Shown here one piece after another: positions 46,848-57,981 of a DNA stretch of 64,000 bases. The notes below the pieces were generated by a model. It was not told where the DNA came from. It saw only the letters and a program-made list of their open reading frames with translations, and made no database searches. Made by a program: the position numbers and the translations under genes. This stretch comes from an uncultured Myxococcaceae bacterium (GTDB lineage: Bacteria > Myxococcota_A > Polyangia > Polyangiales > Ga0077539). Every line of letters begins with the position of its first letter. Position 1 is the first letter of the stretch. The stretch covers positions 1 through 64,000 of the forward strand of contig CAMFHP010000021.1 of NCBI GenBank assembly GCA_945952225.1. The letters are read 5' to 3'.

Positions 46848-47782
46848 AGATCACCTCCGCGGCGCTTGCGGTGGGCATCGCGCTCGCGGTCACGACGGCC
46901 TCGCGCGGAGGCTGCGCGCAGACGCTCCGCGGAGAGGTCAACGAGGAGCACGACGAGTACCGCCGCGGCGGTGAGCTCGGGGCCTTCGTGCTCGCCGCGG
47001 GGAGCTACGGGCTGCGCCTCGGGAGCATGATGAACTGGTGGGCGGGGAGGCGTCCCGACGACGGAGACTTCGCGACGTACGCGATCCTTCCGTCGACGCT
47101 CGCGGTGGTGGGGGTGACGGGGGCGCTGCTCGCAGACCACTACCATCCGCTCCGTCGCGGACGCGCGCTGGCCCTCGGCGCGGGTACGGTGGTGGGCTAC
47201 CTCGGGTCGCTCTCGCTCACGATGTGGCTCCGCAACGAGGCCACGCCCTCGGTCGAGACCATCGCGGGACCGACGACCTTCGTGGGCACCACCGCGGGCC
47301 TCGTGGCGGGCGTGCTCGTGGGACACCTCACGGACGCGCGTCCCGGTGAGGGCCTCTACGTCGCGACGGGCACCGTGGGCGGCACGCTGCTCGGGGTGTT
47401 CCTCTGCGGCGCGCTCCGCTGCGGAACGGACCTGGGCGCATGGGCCTTCGCGGGCGAGATGGTGGGCCTCGGCGCGACGCTCGCCACGCGTGCGCTGCTG
47501 CGTCCGACGGCGCGCGAGATGCGGCTCGTGGCCGTGGGTGCGATCGGCGGCGCGCTGCCCGCGGTGAGCGTCATCACCGCGCACTGGGCCCGCGACGGCG
47601 GCATCACGAACGACGCGTGGGCGCGGGCCTCGGGGCTCGCCGTGGGCGGCATTCTCATCGGCGGCGTGGCGGGCTACGCCATCGCGCGGAGCACCGCGGT
47701 GGACGCGCGTCCGCCGGTGCCGCTCGCGGTGCTTCCCATGACGGGCAGCGCGCTCGGGCTCTCGGTCGCGGGATCGTTCTGA
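46844..47782 (+). CDS. Hypothetical multipass membrane protein coupled to uppP
   Basis: A 312-residue protein, GTG 46844. The first 25 residues (ITSAALAVGIALAVTTASRGG CAQ) form a signal-like segment, followed by seven or so Gly/Ala-rich hydrophobic stretches (e.g. GAGTVVGYLGSLSLTMWL, TVGGTLLGVFLCGAL). Short spans with many Gly and Thr make an outer-membrane or glycine-zipper-like topology possible. No family known to me. Being co-translated with uppP suggests an envelope role. Confidence 0.65.
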   Translation: MKITSAALAVGIALAVTTASRGGCAQTLRGEVNEEHDEYRRGGELGAFVLAAGSYGLRLGSMMNWWAGRRPDDGDFATYAILPSTLAVVGVTGALLADHYHPLRRGRALALGAGTVVGYLGSLSLTMWLRNEATPSVETIAGPTTFVGTTAGLVAGVLVGHLTDARPGEGLYVATGTVGGTLLGVFLCGALRCGTDLGAWAFAGEMVGLGATLATRALLRPTAREMRLVAVGAIGGALPAVSVITAHWARDGGITNDAWARASGLAVGGILIGGVAGYAIARSTAVDARPPVPLAVLPMTGSALGLSVAGSF

Positions 47783-47810
47783 AGGGCTGTGCGCCGTCGT
47801 CGGTGGGCGC

Positions 47811-48761
47811 TCACTCGACGTGCACGACGACCTTGCCGCGGGCGCGTCCCGAGATGCTCCGACGGTGCGCGTCGGCGGCGCGCGCGAGGGGAAACACCTC
47901 GTCGATCACCACGCGGAGCTGACGGCGCTCCCAGAGCGTGGCGAGCCAGCGCAGATCGTCGGCCACGGAGCGCATCATCACGCCGCGCACGCGCGCTCCG
48001 AGGCCGAGCGCGCCGAGGGCCTGGCGGCCGAACACCGACGCGTTGGGCAGACAGCTCACGTACGTGCCCTTCGCGCGCAGCCACGGCGTGAAGCGCGTGG
48101 GCGCGTCGCTGCCCACACAATCGAGAATGACGTCGTAGTCGCCGCCCGCGTTGAACACCTGCGTGGCGCCGTAATCCACCACGTCGTCGTCGCCGAGCGA
48201 GCGCACGAGGTCGACGTTGCGCGCGGAGCACACGCCCGTGACGTGGGCCCCCGCGGCCTTCGCGATCTGCACGCCGAAGTGACCGACGCCGCCCGAGGCG
48301 CCCACGACGAGCACGCGCTTCCCTTCGGCGCCGGTGCGCGTGAGGCCGCCCTCGTTGCAGAGCCCCTGGAGCGCCGTGAGCCCCGCGAGGGGAACCGCCG
48401 CCGCGTCGTCGTCGGACATCCCCTCGGGGATCTTCACGGCCACGCTCGCCTCGAAGGCCGCGCGCTCCGCCGAGGCGCCGCCGCGCTGGCCGGGCATGCG
48501 CGCGAACACGCGGTCGCCGGGCTTGAAATCACCGTGTCCCGTGAGCACCTCGCCGGCCACGTCGAAGCCCGGCACGTAGGGCATCGGCGGCTTGAGGAGG
48601 TTGAAGGGAAAGGTGCCCGCGGCGATCTTCCAGTCGATGGGGTTCACGCTGCTGGCGCGCACGCGCACGAGCAGTTCGCCCTCGCGGGCCACGGGGGCGG
48701 GGAGGTCGACGAGGGTGAGGTGCTCGGGCGATCCGAGCGCGGTGTACGCGGCGGCCTTCAT
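47811..48761 (-). CDS. NADPH-dependent MDR oxidoreductase (quinone-oxidoreductase type)
   Basis: Medium-chain dehydrogenase/reductase of 316 residues without the Cys/His zinc ligands of alcohol dehydrogenases. It has the N-terminal catalytic-domain segments RVRASSVNPIDWKIAAG and PGFDVAGEV, and the cofactor motif GASGGVGHFGVQIAKA; the strand-2 end (VCSARNVDLVRSLG) suggests NADPH. Such enzymes reduce quinones or enones, often for detoxification. It is last in a minus-strand run after two TetR genes, so it is a plausible target of their control. Confidence 0.88.
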   Translation of the reverse strand: MKAAAYTALGSPEHLTLVDLPAPVAREGELLVRVRASSVNPIDWKIAAGTFPFNLLKPPMPYVPGFDVAGEVLTGHGDFKPGDRVFARMPGQRGGASAERAAFEASVAVKIPEGMSDDDAAAVPLAGLTALQGLCNEGGLTRTGAEGKRVLVVGASGGVGHFGVQIAKAAGAHVTGVCSARNVDLVRSLGDDDVVDYGATQVFNAGGDYDVILDCVGSDAPTRFTPWLRAKGTYVSCLPNASVFGRQALGALGLGARVRGVMMRSVADDLRWLATLWERRQLRVVIDEVFPLARAADAHRRSISGRARGKVVVHVE

Positions 48762-48822
48762 GGGAGTGGTGCCCTCTGCGATGCGTTCGCGGAGGCGATG
48801 GGATCCATCGCGACGAGGTGGG

Positions 48823-49440
48823 TCAGGCGCGGTGCAGTGCGACGGCGCCGCGGTCGGTGAAGAGGCCGTAGGCCACGAGGTCGAGCATCACGTCGACGAG
48901 CTCGGTGGGCGAGGCCGCGCTCTTGCGGAGCATGAGCTGGTAGTTGAGCTCCTTGAGCACGCCCATCACGCAGAGCGCTCGCGCGTGACGGTTGCCCGCG
49001 CGCACGAAGCCCGCGGCCTCTCCCTCCGAGAGCGCACGCTCGATGAGCGCTGCGATGGCTTCGTAGAACGCGAGGAGCTTGCGGTCGAAGTCTGCGTCGA
49101 GGCCCACCGCCGCCGAGAGGAGGATGCGCGCCATCGCGGGGTTCGAAGAGAACAGGTCGACGACGCGCAGGAGGTTGTCGCGGAGCTGAAGCGACGCGGG
49201 CGCCGTCGGGTCGTCGAGCTCGATCACGCGGATCGCGTCGTGGAGCTGACCGAGAAAGGTGTCGACGATGTGCTCGAAGATCGCGCGCTTGTCTTCGAAG
49301 TACAGATAGAAGGTGCCCCGCGCGATGCCCGCCCGCACGACGATGTCGTCGATGCGCGCGTCGTGGTAGCCCTTCGCGGCGAACACCTCCGTGGCCACGG
49401 CGATGATCTGCGCGCGGCGCTGTTCCCGGTCCATCGCCAT
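48823..49440 (-). CDS. TetR-family transcriptional regulator (second of a tandem pair)
   Basis: A 205-residue TetR regulator with N-terminal HTH (ATEVFAAKGYHDARIDDIVV, AGIARGTFYLYFEDK) and a helical ligand-binding domain with an FSSNPAMARILLSAAVGLD segment. It starts at ATG 49440 (MAMDREQRRAQI), four bases after the stop of the next TetR gene upstream. It lies between that gene and the MDR oxidoreductase, which it may control. Confidence 0.9.
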   Translation of the reverse strand: MAMDREQRRAQIIAVATEVFAAKGYHDARIDDIVVRAGIARGTFYLYFEDKRAIFEHIVDTFLGQLHDAIRVIELDDPTAPASLQLRDNLLRVVDLFSSNPAMARILLSAAVGLDADFDRKLLAFYEAIAALIERALSEGEAAGFVRAGNRHARALCVMGVLKELNYQLMLRKSAASPTELVDVMLDLVAYGLFTDRGAVALHRA

Positions 49441-49443
49441 GTG

Positions 49444-50063
49444 TCAGCGCGCCTCTACCACGAAGGGGTTGATCGCCGCCACGAGCGCGAACTCCCAGAG
49501 CGTGCGGGCGTCGCGCAGGTCTGCGGGCGCCTCGCCCGGTCGCAGCGTCGTCGCGAGGAGCGCGCCCACGAGCACGCGCCCGAGGGTCTCGACGGGCACG
49601 CGGGGCTGCGCGTGGAGCTCGGCGAGGGTGAGCGAGAGCGCGTCGGCGAAGGTGCGCTCGGCGGCGTCGAGGCGCGCGCGCACGAGCGATCCGAGGCGCG
49701 TGTCGCAGGTGCCCTGCGCGCAGAGGAGGGCGAACACGCGAAGCTCCAGCGCCCGCTCGTCACCGAGCTTCGAGAGCGCTTCGAGCGCGCCGCGCAGGCG
49801 GGGAAAGGGCGGCGCCGACGGGTCCCACGCGGCCATGAGCGCGCGTTCGAACCACTCGCCCGCGCGGTCGAGCACCGCGTCGACGAGCGACTCCTTCGAG
49901 GCGAAGTGGTGCAGCAGTCCGCCCTTCGAAACGCCCGCGCGCTCGGCCACGTCGTGCAGCGACATCGCCTCGGCCCCGCGCTCGCCGACCAGCGACATGG
50001 CGGCCGTGATCAGCGCGTCGCGGGTCGACTCGCGGCGGTCGTCGGGGAGGCGCCGCGGTGCCG

Positions 50064-50067
<4 letters not shown>
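49444..50067 (-). CDS. TetR-family transcriptional regulator (first of a tandem pair)
   Basis: A 207-residue TetR regulator. The HTH is [20 protein letters not shown] then [19 protein letters not shown], of the type that often has L-L-x-H-F. Its GTG start overlaps the stop of the fumarase gene by four bases, so it is co-translated. The C-terminal domain has [20 protein letters not shown], different from the neighbouring TetR (they are not a recent duplication). Confidence 0.9.
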
Positions 50068-51713
<1,646 letters not shown>

Positions 51714-51762
51714 GGCGCGCGGACGATACACCCCGACGGCGCCGCGGGAATGGCCGTTGTGA

Positions 51763-53280
51763 TCAGCCCCGCAGGCGCCACGCGACGCGCGTCGCCACCG
51801 ACATGATCGAGAGCTGCGGGTTCACGCCGAGGCTCGTGGGCAGGATGCTCCCGTCGGCGATCCAGAGGCCCTCGGTGTTCCACACGCGACCCCACGCATC
51901 GGTCACGGAGTTGTGCTCCGACGAGCCCATGCGCGCGCTGCCCAGCGGGTGCTGCGACGTGCACTCGATCTGCCGTCCGTGGATCTTCTCCCAGGGCACA
52001 CGCTTGAGCCCGTCGGCGTCGACACCCCGAAGCCCGAGCACGGGGAGGAACACCTCGCGCGCACCCGCTGCGAAGAAGGTCTCGGCCATGAGGTTCACGA
52101 TGCGCGGAATGCGCGCGCGATCCCGCGGCGCCATGCGGTACGTCACCACGGGATCGTGGCCGAACCAGCGGTGCACGGTGCCGCCGCCCTCGTCGTGGAG
52201 GATGCCGCCGAACATCGCGAGGTGCCCGATCTTCGCCGCGTTCTGCGCGTGCTCGACGCCCACGCCGGGCATCGTCGCGCCGAGCATGCCCGTCGGAATG
52301 AAGAGCCCCGTGAGCGTGATGCCCTCGTGCTCGAAGGCGTCGACGTACGCGCTCTGGAGCGCGCCCTTCCACCCCTCGACGGGGCGGTCGAAGCGCGCCA
52401 GCACACGAAAGCCCGGATGCAGCGTGAGCCCCGTGCCCACCCACCGCGGATGCCCCACGCCGCTGCGCTTCAAGAGGTTCGGCGTGAACCACGCGCCGCC
52501 CGCGAGCACCACCTTCGACGCGCGCACCGTGAGCTTCGAACCGGGCGCGCCCCCTTCGCCGTTGAGCAGCCGTCCGCGCACGCCCACGGCGCGGCGACCG
52601 TCCATGATGACCTTCGCGACGCGCGCGTGCGACCACACGTCGGCGCCCGCGGCCACGGCGCGCGGGAGGTAGCTCCGGTCGACGCTGAGCTTGGCCATGT
52701 GCGGGCAGCCGAAGTTGCAGCGGCCGCAGCCCTCGCAGCCCTCGGTGTTGCGCCGCATGGGTTTCACCTCGAAGCCCATGCGCGCCGCGCCCTCGACGAA
52801 GCGCTGCGTCGACTGCGAGCGGAGCTGCACGGGCACCTCCTCGACGTGAATGGCCTTCTCGACGTGGGCGAAGTAGCGCTCCATGGTGCGGGGAGTGAAG
52901 TCCGCGAGGCCGAGGTCCGAGGTCCAGCTCGCGAGCACGGGGTCAGGGATGCGGAAGCACACGCCGCCGGTGAGCACCGACGATCCGCCCACGCAGCGCC
53001 CCATGGTGACGTTGATCGTCGGCGTGTCGCCGATGCCCAGCGCCGCCGTGATGGCCCCATCGCGCCACACGTGACGCAGCGACTCGCTCGGACGCATCTG
53101 CCCGAGGAGCTCACCGGGCACGTTGGGTCCCTCTTCGAGCACCACGACGCGCAGGCCCGAGAGCGCGAGCTCGGTGGCCACGGTGGCGCCGCCCGCGCCC
53201 GATCCCACGATCACCACGTCGCAGTCGAGCGTGAGGTCGCCGCGGTGGTCGCGGCCCGAGCGGTACGCGCCCGCGCTCAT
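51763..53280 (-). CDS. GMC-family FAD oxidoreductase with a C-x2-C-x2-C-x3-C motif
   Basis: A flavoprotein of 505 residues. The FAD-binding motif is [21 protein letters not shown] near residue 22, shown here in part, followed by [15 protein letters not shown]. The C-terminal signature is [12 protein letters not shown] with the catalytic His, and the last strand [20 protein letters not shown]. Residues 182-192 ([13 protein letters not shown]) hold four Cys spaced like a ferredoxin cluster motif, CxxCxxCxxxCP. GMC enzymes oxidise alcohols or sugars, and those with a small subunit pass electrons to the respiratory chain. It overlaps the upstream small protein gene by four bases. The substrate is unknown. 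Confidence 0.9.
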   Translation of the reverse strand: MSAGAYRSGRDHRGDLTLDCDVVIVGSGAGGATVATELALSGLRVVVLEEGPNVPGELLGQMRPSESLRHVWRDGAITAALGIGDTPTINVTMGRCVGGSSVLTGGVCFRIPDPVLASWTSDLGLADFTPRTMERYFAHVEKAIHVEEVPVQLRSQSTQRFVEGAARMGFEVKPMRRNTEGCEGCGRCNFGCPHMAKLSVDRSYLPRAVAAGADVWSHARVAKVIMDGRRAVGVRGRLLNGEGGAPGSKLTVRASKVVLAGGAWFTPNLLKRSGVGHPRWVGTGLTLHPGFRVLARFDRPVEGWKGALQSAYVDAFEHEGITLTGLFIPTGMLGATMPGVGVEHAQNAAKIGHLAMFGGILHDEGGGTVHRWFGHDPVVTYRMAPRDRARIPRIVNLMAETFFAAGAREVFLPVLGLRGVDADGLKRVPWEKIHGRQIECTSQHPLGSARMGSSEHNSVTDAWGRVWNTEGLWIADGSILPTSLGVNPQLSIMSVATRVAWRLRG

Positions 53281-53753
53281 CGCGCACCTCCGAGGCAGCC
53301 GCCCGTGGAGCCCGTGCGACGCGCGTTCGCGGGGTGCTCGTACCAGAGGATGCAGAGCATCGCCTTGGCGCCGAAGACCGCCATGCCGAAGGGGCCGCGC
53401 TCCATGCGTTCGAGGGCCTCGGCGCGGGCTTCGAAGGGCAGGTCGGCGAAGCGTCCGAGCCTTCGCACATGGAGCGGTCCGAGCCAGGTGATGGCCGTCA
53501 CGCAGAGGCGGTAGAGGCCGCGCGCGCGGGCGCCGCTGCGGGCCATGAAATCGTGGAGGTCGTCGCAGAGCCAGTCGACGCGGTCCGCGGGCGCGGGGCC
53601 CTCTTCGGTGGCGAAGAGGGTCTCGACGAGGCCGCGCGTGGCGGCGCGGAGCGAGGGCGAGAGTCCGGGGCCCGGAGGCACCGCGTCGGGCACCTCGATG
53701 CGTTCAGCGGGGAGGGGAGAGAGGTCGGTCACGGCGGCGCGCGAGGATCGCAC
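53277..53753 (-). CDS. Small partner protein of the GMC oxidoreductase
   Basis: A 158-residue protein co-translated with the GMC flavoprotein (4-base overlap). It is helical (VETLFATEEGPAPADRVDWL; ALERMERGPFGMAVFGAKAM), with LCILWYEHPA near the end. The position and size suggest the subunit 3-like partner found beside membrane GMC dehydrogenases (gluconate 2-dehydrogenase subunit 3 type), though no Tat signal is visible. GTG 53753 or GTG 53732 are possible starts. Confidence 0.72.
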   Translation of the reverse strand: MRSSRAAVTDLSPLPAERIEVPDAVPPGPGLSPSLRAATRGLVETLFATEEGPAPADRVDWLCDDLHDFMARSGARARGLYRLCVTAITWLGPLHVRRLGRFADLPFEARAEALERMERGPFGMAVFGAKAMLCILWYEHPANARRTGSTGGCLGGAR

Positions 53754-53771
53754 AGCCGCGCGCGGAGGGCG

Positions 53772-54149
53772 TCACTGGAAGCGCTGCGCGTAGGCTTCGC
53801 AGTGGCTCCATTGGGCGTCGACGCAGCTTCGCTGACCGGGGTGACACGTGGCGGCCGTGGCGGGCCCGTCGGTGTCGACGTCGCAGGCCTGCGGGGGTTC
53901 GGTGGTGCACGGGCACTTCCACGCGGGCTCGCGGCAACGGATGCACTCGTCGCGCACGTTGGGGTCGCGGTCGTCGCAGTCGGGGCCCATCACACAATGC
54001 TCGCCGAGACCGTCGCGGTCTTCGTCGACGCACACCACCGAGGCGTCGTCGTCGCCGACGGAGGTCGTCGCGGCCTGGCCCGCGGGGCGCGGCTCATCGG
54101 GCGCGCAGGCGGCGAGTGGGAGCAGGAGCAGCAGCAGCGCGGTTCGCAT
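53772..54149 (-). CDS. Cys-rich small lipoprotein
   Basis: A 125-residue lipoprotein with a hydrophobic signal (ALLLLLLPLAAC, lipobox LAAC) starting ATG 54149. The mature part has ten or so Cys (VCVDEDRDGLGEHCVMGPDC; CIRCREPAWKCPCTTEPPQAC), with D-x-D-x-D-G calcium-binding-like loops (DEDRDGLGE, DCDDRDP), as seen in thrombospondin type-3 repeats. It is probably surface-exposed. No function known. It is divergent from the prolyl oligopeptidase gene. Confidence 0.75.
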   Translation of the reverse strand: MRTALLLLLLPLAACAPDEPRPAGQAATTSVGDDDASVVCVDEDRDGLGEHCVMGPDCDDRDPNVRDECIRCREPAWKCPCTTEPPQACDVDTDGPATAATCHPGQRSCVDAQWSHCEAYAQRFQ

Positions 54150-54313
54150 GGCGTCCGTCCGTGGCGAAGGGGAGAGCGCGATCGGGGCGCGATGCGCGGG
54201 CTGCGCGGCGCCGTCGCTCACCGTGGACGGCGCGTGCACAGAAGCCTTGAGCTGGGCCGTGGTGTTCTTCGTTGACGGCCTCGGCGGAGCTCGTCCATGC
54301 AACGTCGCGCACC

Positions 54314-56605
54314 ATGAAGCGCGCCCTCTTCACGCTCCTCGCGCTCGCGTCGTGCGGGCCCTCGTCGCGCCCCGCGCGCACCGCCGTCGCTGTGGCCGTC
54401 ACGGACTCGCAGCCCGATGCGTCGACCGCCGAGAGGGTCTCTCCCGACGACGACGTGGCCGCGTGGAACCTCGCCGCGCGCGCAGGCGCCGTGGTCGAGA
54501 CGCTCCACGGCGTGACCGTGAGCGATCCGTTTCGCGCGCTCGAAGAAGACACCCCCGCGACGCGCGCATGGATCGACCGACAGACCGCGCGCAGCGAGCG
54601 CTACCTCACGGCGCACGCGAGCGAGTCTCGCGCGCAACGCCTCGCGCAGCTCGCCGACATCGGCGCCCTCGCGTCACCCACCGCGGTCGGATCGCGGGTG
54701 TTCTACCGACGGCGCAACCCCGGCGACGAGCAGCCCGCGCTCGTGGTCGTCGACGCGGCGGCGCGGGGCTACGACGCGCACAACCCCGGCGCGAGCGCGC
54801 GCGTGCTCGTGGCCCCGTCGACCTTCGGCGAGCGCGCCGCGATGGACTGGTACGCCCCGTCACCGCGCGGACGCTACGTGGCCTTCGGCATCTCGCAGAA
54901 CGGCGACGAGCGCACGGTGCTCCGCGTCGCCGAGGTGGCCACGGGCCGCGTGCTCGACGTGGCCATCGCGCACACGAAATGGTGCCGCCTCGCGTGGCTC
55001 GCCGACGAGTCGGGCTTCTACTACACGCGCTATCCGCGCGAGGGCGAGGCCGGGTGGGACGCCGCGCAGCCCGACACGTACTGGCGACGGCTCTACGTGC
55101 ACCGCCTCGCCGACGCGCCCGATGGGAGCGCCGACGCGCTGGTCTTCGAAGGCAGCGACCGCACCGAGGCGCCGTCGCCCGCGGTGTCGGCCGACGGTCG
55201 CTGGCTCACGATCAACCTCTTCAAGGGCTGGTCGCACACCGACGTGTTCCTCGTCGATCGCGCGGCGCGGGTGGCGCCGGGGCAGCGTCCGCGCGCGGTG
55301 CCCGTGGCCGTCGGTCACGAGAGCCTCAACGAGGCCACGGTGTACCGCGGGCGGGTGATTCTCTCGACGAACCGCGACGCGCCGCGCACGCGGATCTTGT
55401 GGGCGCCGGTGGAGGCCGTGATGCGCGCGAGGCCCGCCGCCGACGGATCTCTCACGCCGACGCCCGCGCCCGCGGGGCCGTGGCGCACGCTGATTGCCGA
55501 GGGCGAGCACCCGCTCGAAGAGTTCACCCTCGCGGGCTCGCGCCTCGTGACGCGCTCGCTGGAGAACATCGTCTCGAAGGTGCGGGTCTATGACCTCGAC
55601 GGGAGGCTCCAGGGCGAGGTCGCGCTGCCCGGCGACGGTGCGGTCACGGCCTTCGGTTCACAGGACGACGGCAGCGCCGTGGCGATGCTCTTCACGTCGT
55701 TCTTCGTGCCTCCGACGGTGCTCTCGCTCGACACCGCGACGCGCCCCGCCGACGGCGTGTGGCGCCCGCTGCGCGTCGACGCGCCCGCCATGGATTTCGA
55801 CCCCGCGCGCTACCAGCTCTCGCGCGCGTCGGTGCGTTCGGCCGACGGCACGATGGTCAACGTGTTCTACATGCACCGGGCCGACATGGTGCGCGACGGA
55901 CACAATCCCGTGCTGCTCAACGGCTACGGCGGATTCAACCTCGCGATGGCCCCGCGCTTCACGCGACAGGCGCTCTACTGGCTCGAACGCGGGGGCGTGT
56001 ACGCGGTGGCGAACCTGCGTGGCGGTGGTGAGTTCGGCGAGGCCTGGCACCGCGCGGGCGCGCTCGAACAGAAGCACCATGTGTTCGAAGACTTCGAAGC
56101 GGCGATCCGGTGGTTCGGCACGGAGGGCGTGAGCGAGCCGTCGCGCATCGCCATTCAGGGCGGGTCGAACGGCGGGCTGCTCATGGGCGCGATGCTCACG
56201 CGCTGCCCCGAGGCCTTCGCCGCCGCGGTGGCCGACGTGGGTCTCTACGACATGGTGCGCTTCCACCGCTTTCCCCCGGCGGAGATCTGGACGACGGAGT
56301 ACGGCTCGCCCGAGCAGTCCGACGCCTTCGCGTACCTCTACGAGTACTCGCCCTATCACCGCGTGCGCGACGGCGTGCGCCTCCCCGCGGTGTGGGTGAG
56401 CACCGCGGACCACGACACGCGCGTGTTCTGGGGCCACTCGACGAAGTTCGCCGCGCGGCTCCAGACCTCGCAGCCCCCCGGCGCGCCGATCTACTTCTAC
56501 ATGGAGCGCAACACGGGCCACGGCGCGGGCATGCAGCGCAGCGATCAGGCGCGCGCGTGGACGCGCATGTTCACCTTTCTCGAAGACCGCCTCGGCGTGC
56601 GCTGA
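54314..56605 (+). CDS. Prolyl oligopeptidase (S9A), lipoprotein
   Basis: A 763-residue serine peptidase of the S9 family that cuts short proline-containing peptides. The N-terminal signal MKRALFTLLALASC has a lipobox, so it is membrane-attached. A seven-bladed propeller precedes the alpha/beta-hydrolase domain. The catalytic Ser is about residue 618 in GGSNGGLLMGA; the Asp is in ADHDTRVFWGHS and the His in NTGHGAGM. Other family features are GYGGFNLAMAP and NLRGGGEFGEAWHRAG. ATG 54314 is preferred to 54272. Confidence 0.92.
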   Translation: MKRALFTLLALASCGPSSRPARTAVAVAVTDSQPDASTAERVSPDDDVAAWNLAARAGAVVETLHGVTVSDPFRALEEDTPATRAWIDRQTARSERYLTAHASESRAQRLAQLADIGALASPTAVGSRVFYRRRNPGDEQPALVVVDAAARGYDAHNPGASARVLVAPSTFGERAAMDWYAPSPRGRYVAFGISQNGDERTVLRVAEVATGRVLDVAIAHTKWCRLAWLADESGFYYTRYPREGEAGWDAAQPDTYWRRLYVHRLADAPDGSADALVFEGSDRTEAPSPAVSADGRWLTINLFKGWSHTDVFLVDRAARVAPGQRPRAVPVAVGHESLNEATVYRGRVILSTNRDAPRTRILWAPVEAVMRARPAADGSLTPTPAPAGPWRTLIAEGEHPLEEFTLAGSRLVTRSLENIVSKVRVYDLDGRLQGEVALPGDGAVTAFGSQDDGSAVAMLFTSFFVPPTVLSLDTATRPADGVWRPLRVDAPAMDFDPARYQLSRASVRSADGTMVNVFYMHRADMVRDGHNPVLLNGYGGFNLAMAPRFTRQALYWLERGGVYAVANLRGGGEFGEAWHRAGALEQKHHVFEDFEAAIRWFGTEGVSEPSRIAIQGGSNGGLLMGAMLTRCPEAFAAAVADVGLYDMVRFHRFPPAEIWTTEYGSPEQSDAFAYLYEYSPYHRVRDGVRLPAVWVSTADHDTRVFWGHSTKFAARLQTSQPPGAPIYFYMERNTGHGAGMQRSDQARAWTRMFTFLEDRLGVR

Positions 56606-56608
56606 CTT

Positions 56609-56677
56609 CGAACGACGACGCGCGCCCGGACCCGTCGGTCGGAGCGCGCGTCGGTGCGGGAGACCCTCGTCGTTCGG
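56609..56677. terminator. Nested inverted repeats between convergent genes
   Basis: Two 10-bp perfect stems lie in this convergent gap: CGACGCGCGC (56616-56625) with GCGCGCGTCG (56644-56653), and an outer, partly overlapping pair CGAACGACGA (56609-56618) with TCGTCGTTCG (56668-56677). They are 4 bases from the prolyl oligopeptidase stop and 4 bases from the TerB-like stop. A bidirectional terminator with alternative folds is likely. Confidence 0.5.
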
Positions 56678-56680
56678 CGA

Positions 56681-57067
56681 TCAGGCCGTGATCTGGAGCA
56701 GTCGCTTCACGCGCGCCTCGGCCGCGAGAATGATCGGTCCGGCCTGCTCGGCGGGGATGCGCAGCGCGGCCACGAGGTCGACGAGGAGGGCCTTCTCGGC
56801 GTCGCTCTGCTCGCTGTCGATGTAGGTCAGCACCACGGCGTGGTTGAGCAGCGTGAGGCGGTCGTCGGCCGAGAGGTCGGTGATCGGAATGTCGGCGAGC
56901 GAGCGCGGCTCCTTCGCGAAGGCGCGCACCTCGTCGGCCTCGGCGTCGCTGGCGTTGAAGGCCGAGAGGAGGGCTTCGAGGAGTTCCTTCTCTTCGTCTG
57001 CGAACTTGCCGTCGACCCACGCCACGGCCACGAGAGACTTTAGGATCGCCAGATCTTCGACGTGCAT
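56681..57067 (-). CDS. TerB-like tellurite-resistance-family protein
   Basis: A 128-residue helical protein of the TerB/DUF533-like group. The segment AWVDGKFADEEKELLEALLS and its partner TYIDSEQSDAEKALLVDLVA are two copies of the acidic helix-loop motif (D-G/S-x-x-x-x-x-E), which is thought to bind metal in the family. Start ATG 57067 (MHVEDLAIL). It follows the chlorite-dismutase-family gene with a 61-base gap, so probably one transcript. No ter operon partners are here, so resistance to tellurite is not implied. Confidence 0.82.
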   Translation of the reverse strand: MHVEDLAILKSLVAVAWVDGKFADEEKELLEALLSAFNASDAEADEVRAFAKEPRSLADIPITDLSADDRLTLLNHAVVLTYIDSEQSDAEKALLVDLVAALRIPAEQAGPIILAAEARVKRLLQITA

Positions 57068-57128
57068 CGGTGCTTCGCCTTTCGGTGAACGGATCGGGAG
57101 TGGAAGAGGTGCGGAGGTCGCGGTCGGA

Positions 57129-57923
57129 TCAGCCGTTGCGCCACACGACGTGGCCCACGAAGAAGGGCCCCATGTGGTCCATGTACTCGGAGGTCTGCTT
57201 CGTCTTTCGCATCGACTGCACGACATGCGAGAGCGGATAGAGCTGGTCGCCGATGAGGCCGATCACGAACTCGTGGTCGTTCGCATCGAGGCCGTGACAC
57301 GCGAGACGGATGTCGTGCGCGAGGTTCGCCGACCCGTACCGATGCCCGATGGTGCCGTGCTCCCGAAGGATCGCGCCCTGCTCGCGCGGTTCGAGGCGGT
57401 TGAACGCCCCCGTGCGCTTCAGCGGATACCACACCGCCCAGGGCCACTCGGGGTTGAGCACGGTCTTCACCGGGCGTTCGAGCATCCAGAAGCGCAGGTC
57501 GCTCTCGAAGCCCGAGGAGTACGCGCGCGCCAGCATCGTGAACTCGGGGCGCAGCGTGAGCCCCTCGCGCGCGAGCGCCGGACGCACGTGCTTGACGAAG
57601 TGCGCGGGGTCTTCGCTCCAGGTGAGCACCGCGAGGCCCCGCGGGTTGTTCACGTCTTCGTAGATCACCGAAGGGACGTTGCGGTCGCGGAGGTCTGCGC
57701 CGAGCGCCTGCACCATCGCCGCGGGATCGCCCGCGCACTCGAACACCAGAAGCTGCATGAACAGCCGACGGTCGAGAAACTGCGGCTCGCCGTTCACCGG
57801 CGCGCCGCGCTCGCGCAGATCGAGGGGCGCTTCTTCGTGTCCGTGTCCGTGACCGTGACCGTGACCCGCGCCCGGGGCTGCGGGAGCGTGCGCGTGGGCG
57901 GGCTTCTCGGGCGTGTCGCTCAT
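57129..57923 (-). CDS. Chlorite dismutase-family (HemQ-like) heme protein with His/Gly-rich N terminus
   Basis: A 264-residue protein. The N-terminal tail has (HG)n (GHGHGHGHGHEE, residues 25-36), which could bind metal. The dimeric alpha/beta-barrel family then follows (FMQLLVFECAG, PEWPWAVWYPL, REHGTIGHRYG, LDANDHEFVIGLIGDQLYPL, YMDHMGPFFVG), as in HemQ coproheme decarboxylases. HemQ acts in the coproporphyrin-dependent heme pathway, typical of Gram-positives, so a detoxifying or other role is possible in a Gram-negative cell. Whether the proximal heme His is conserved needs alignment. Confidence 0.82.
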   Translation of the reverse strand: MSDTPEKPAHAHAPAAPGAGHGHGHGHGHEEAPLDLRERGAPVNGEPQFLDRRLFMQLLVFECAGDPAAMVQALGADLRDRNVPSVIYEDVNNPRGLAVLTWSEDPAHFVKHVRPALAREGLTLRPEFTMLARAYSSGFESDLRFWMLERPVKTVLNPEWPWAVWYPLKRTGAFNRLEPREQGAILREHGTIGHRYGSANLAHDIRLACHGLDANDHEFVIGLIGDQLYPLSHVVQSMRKTKQTSEYMDHMGPFFVGHVVWRNG

Positions 57924-57981
57924 GGCCGCGGAGTATCGCCGCGACCCTCGCGCCGTCAACGCTCGATCTCGCGCGCGGGCA

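Noticed and set aside
56681-57067. Tellurite resistance operon
   Set aside because: Only one TerB-like protein is present; TerC, TerD and TerE are missing.
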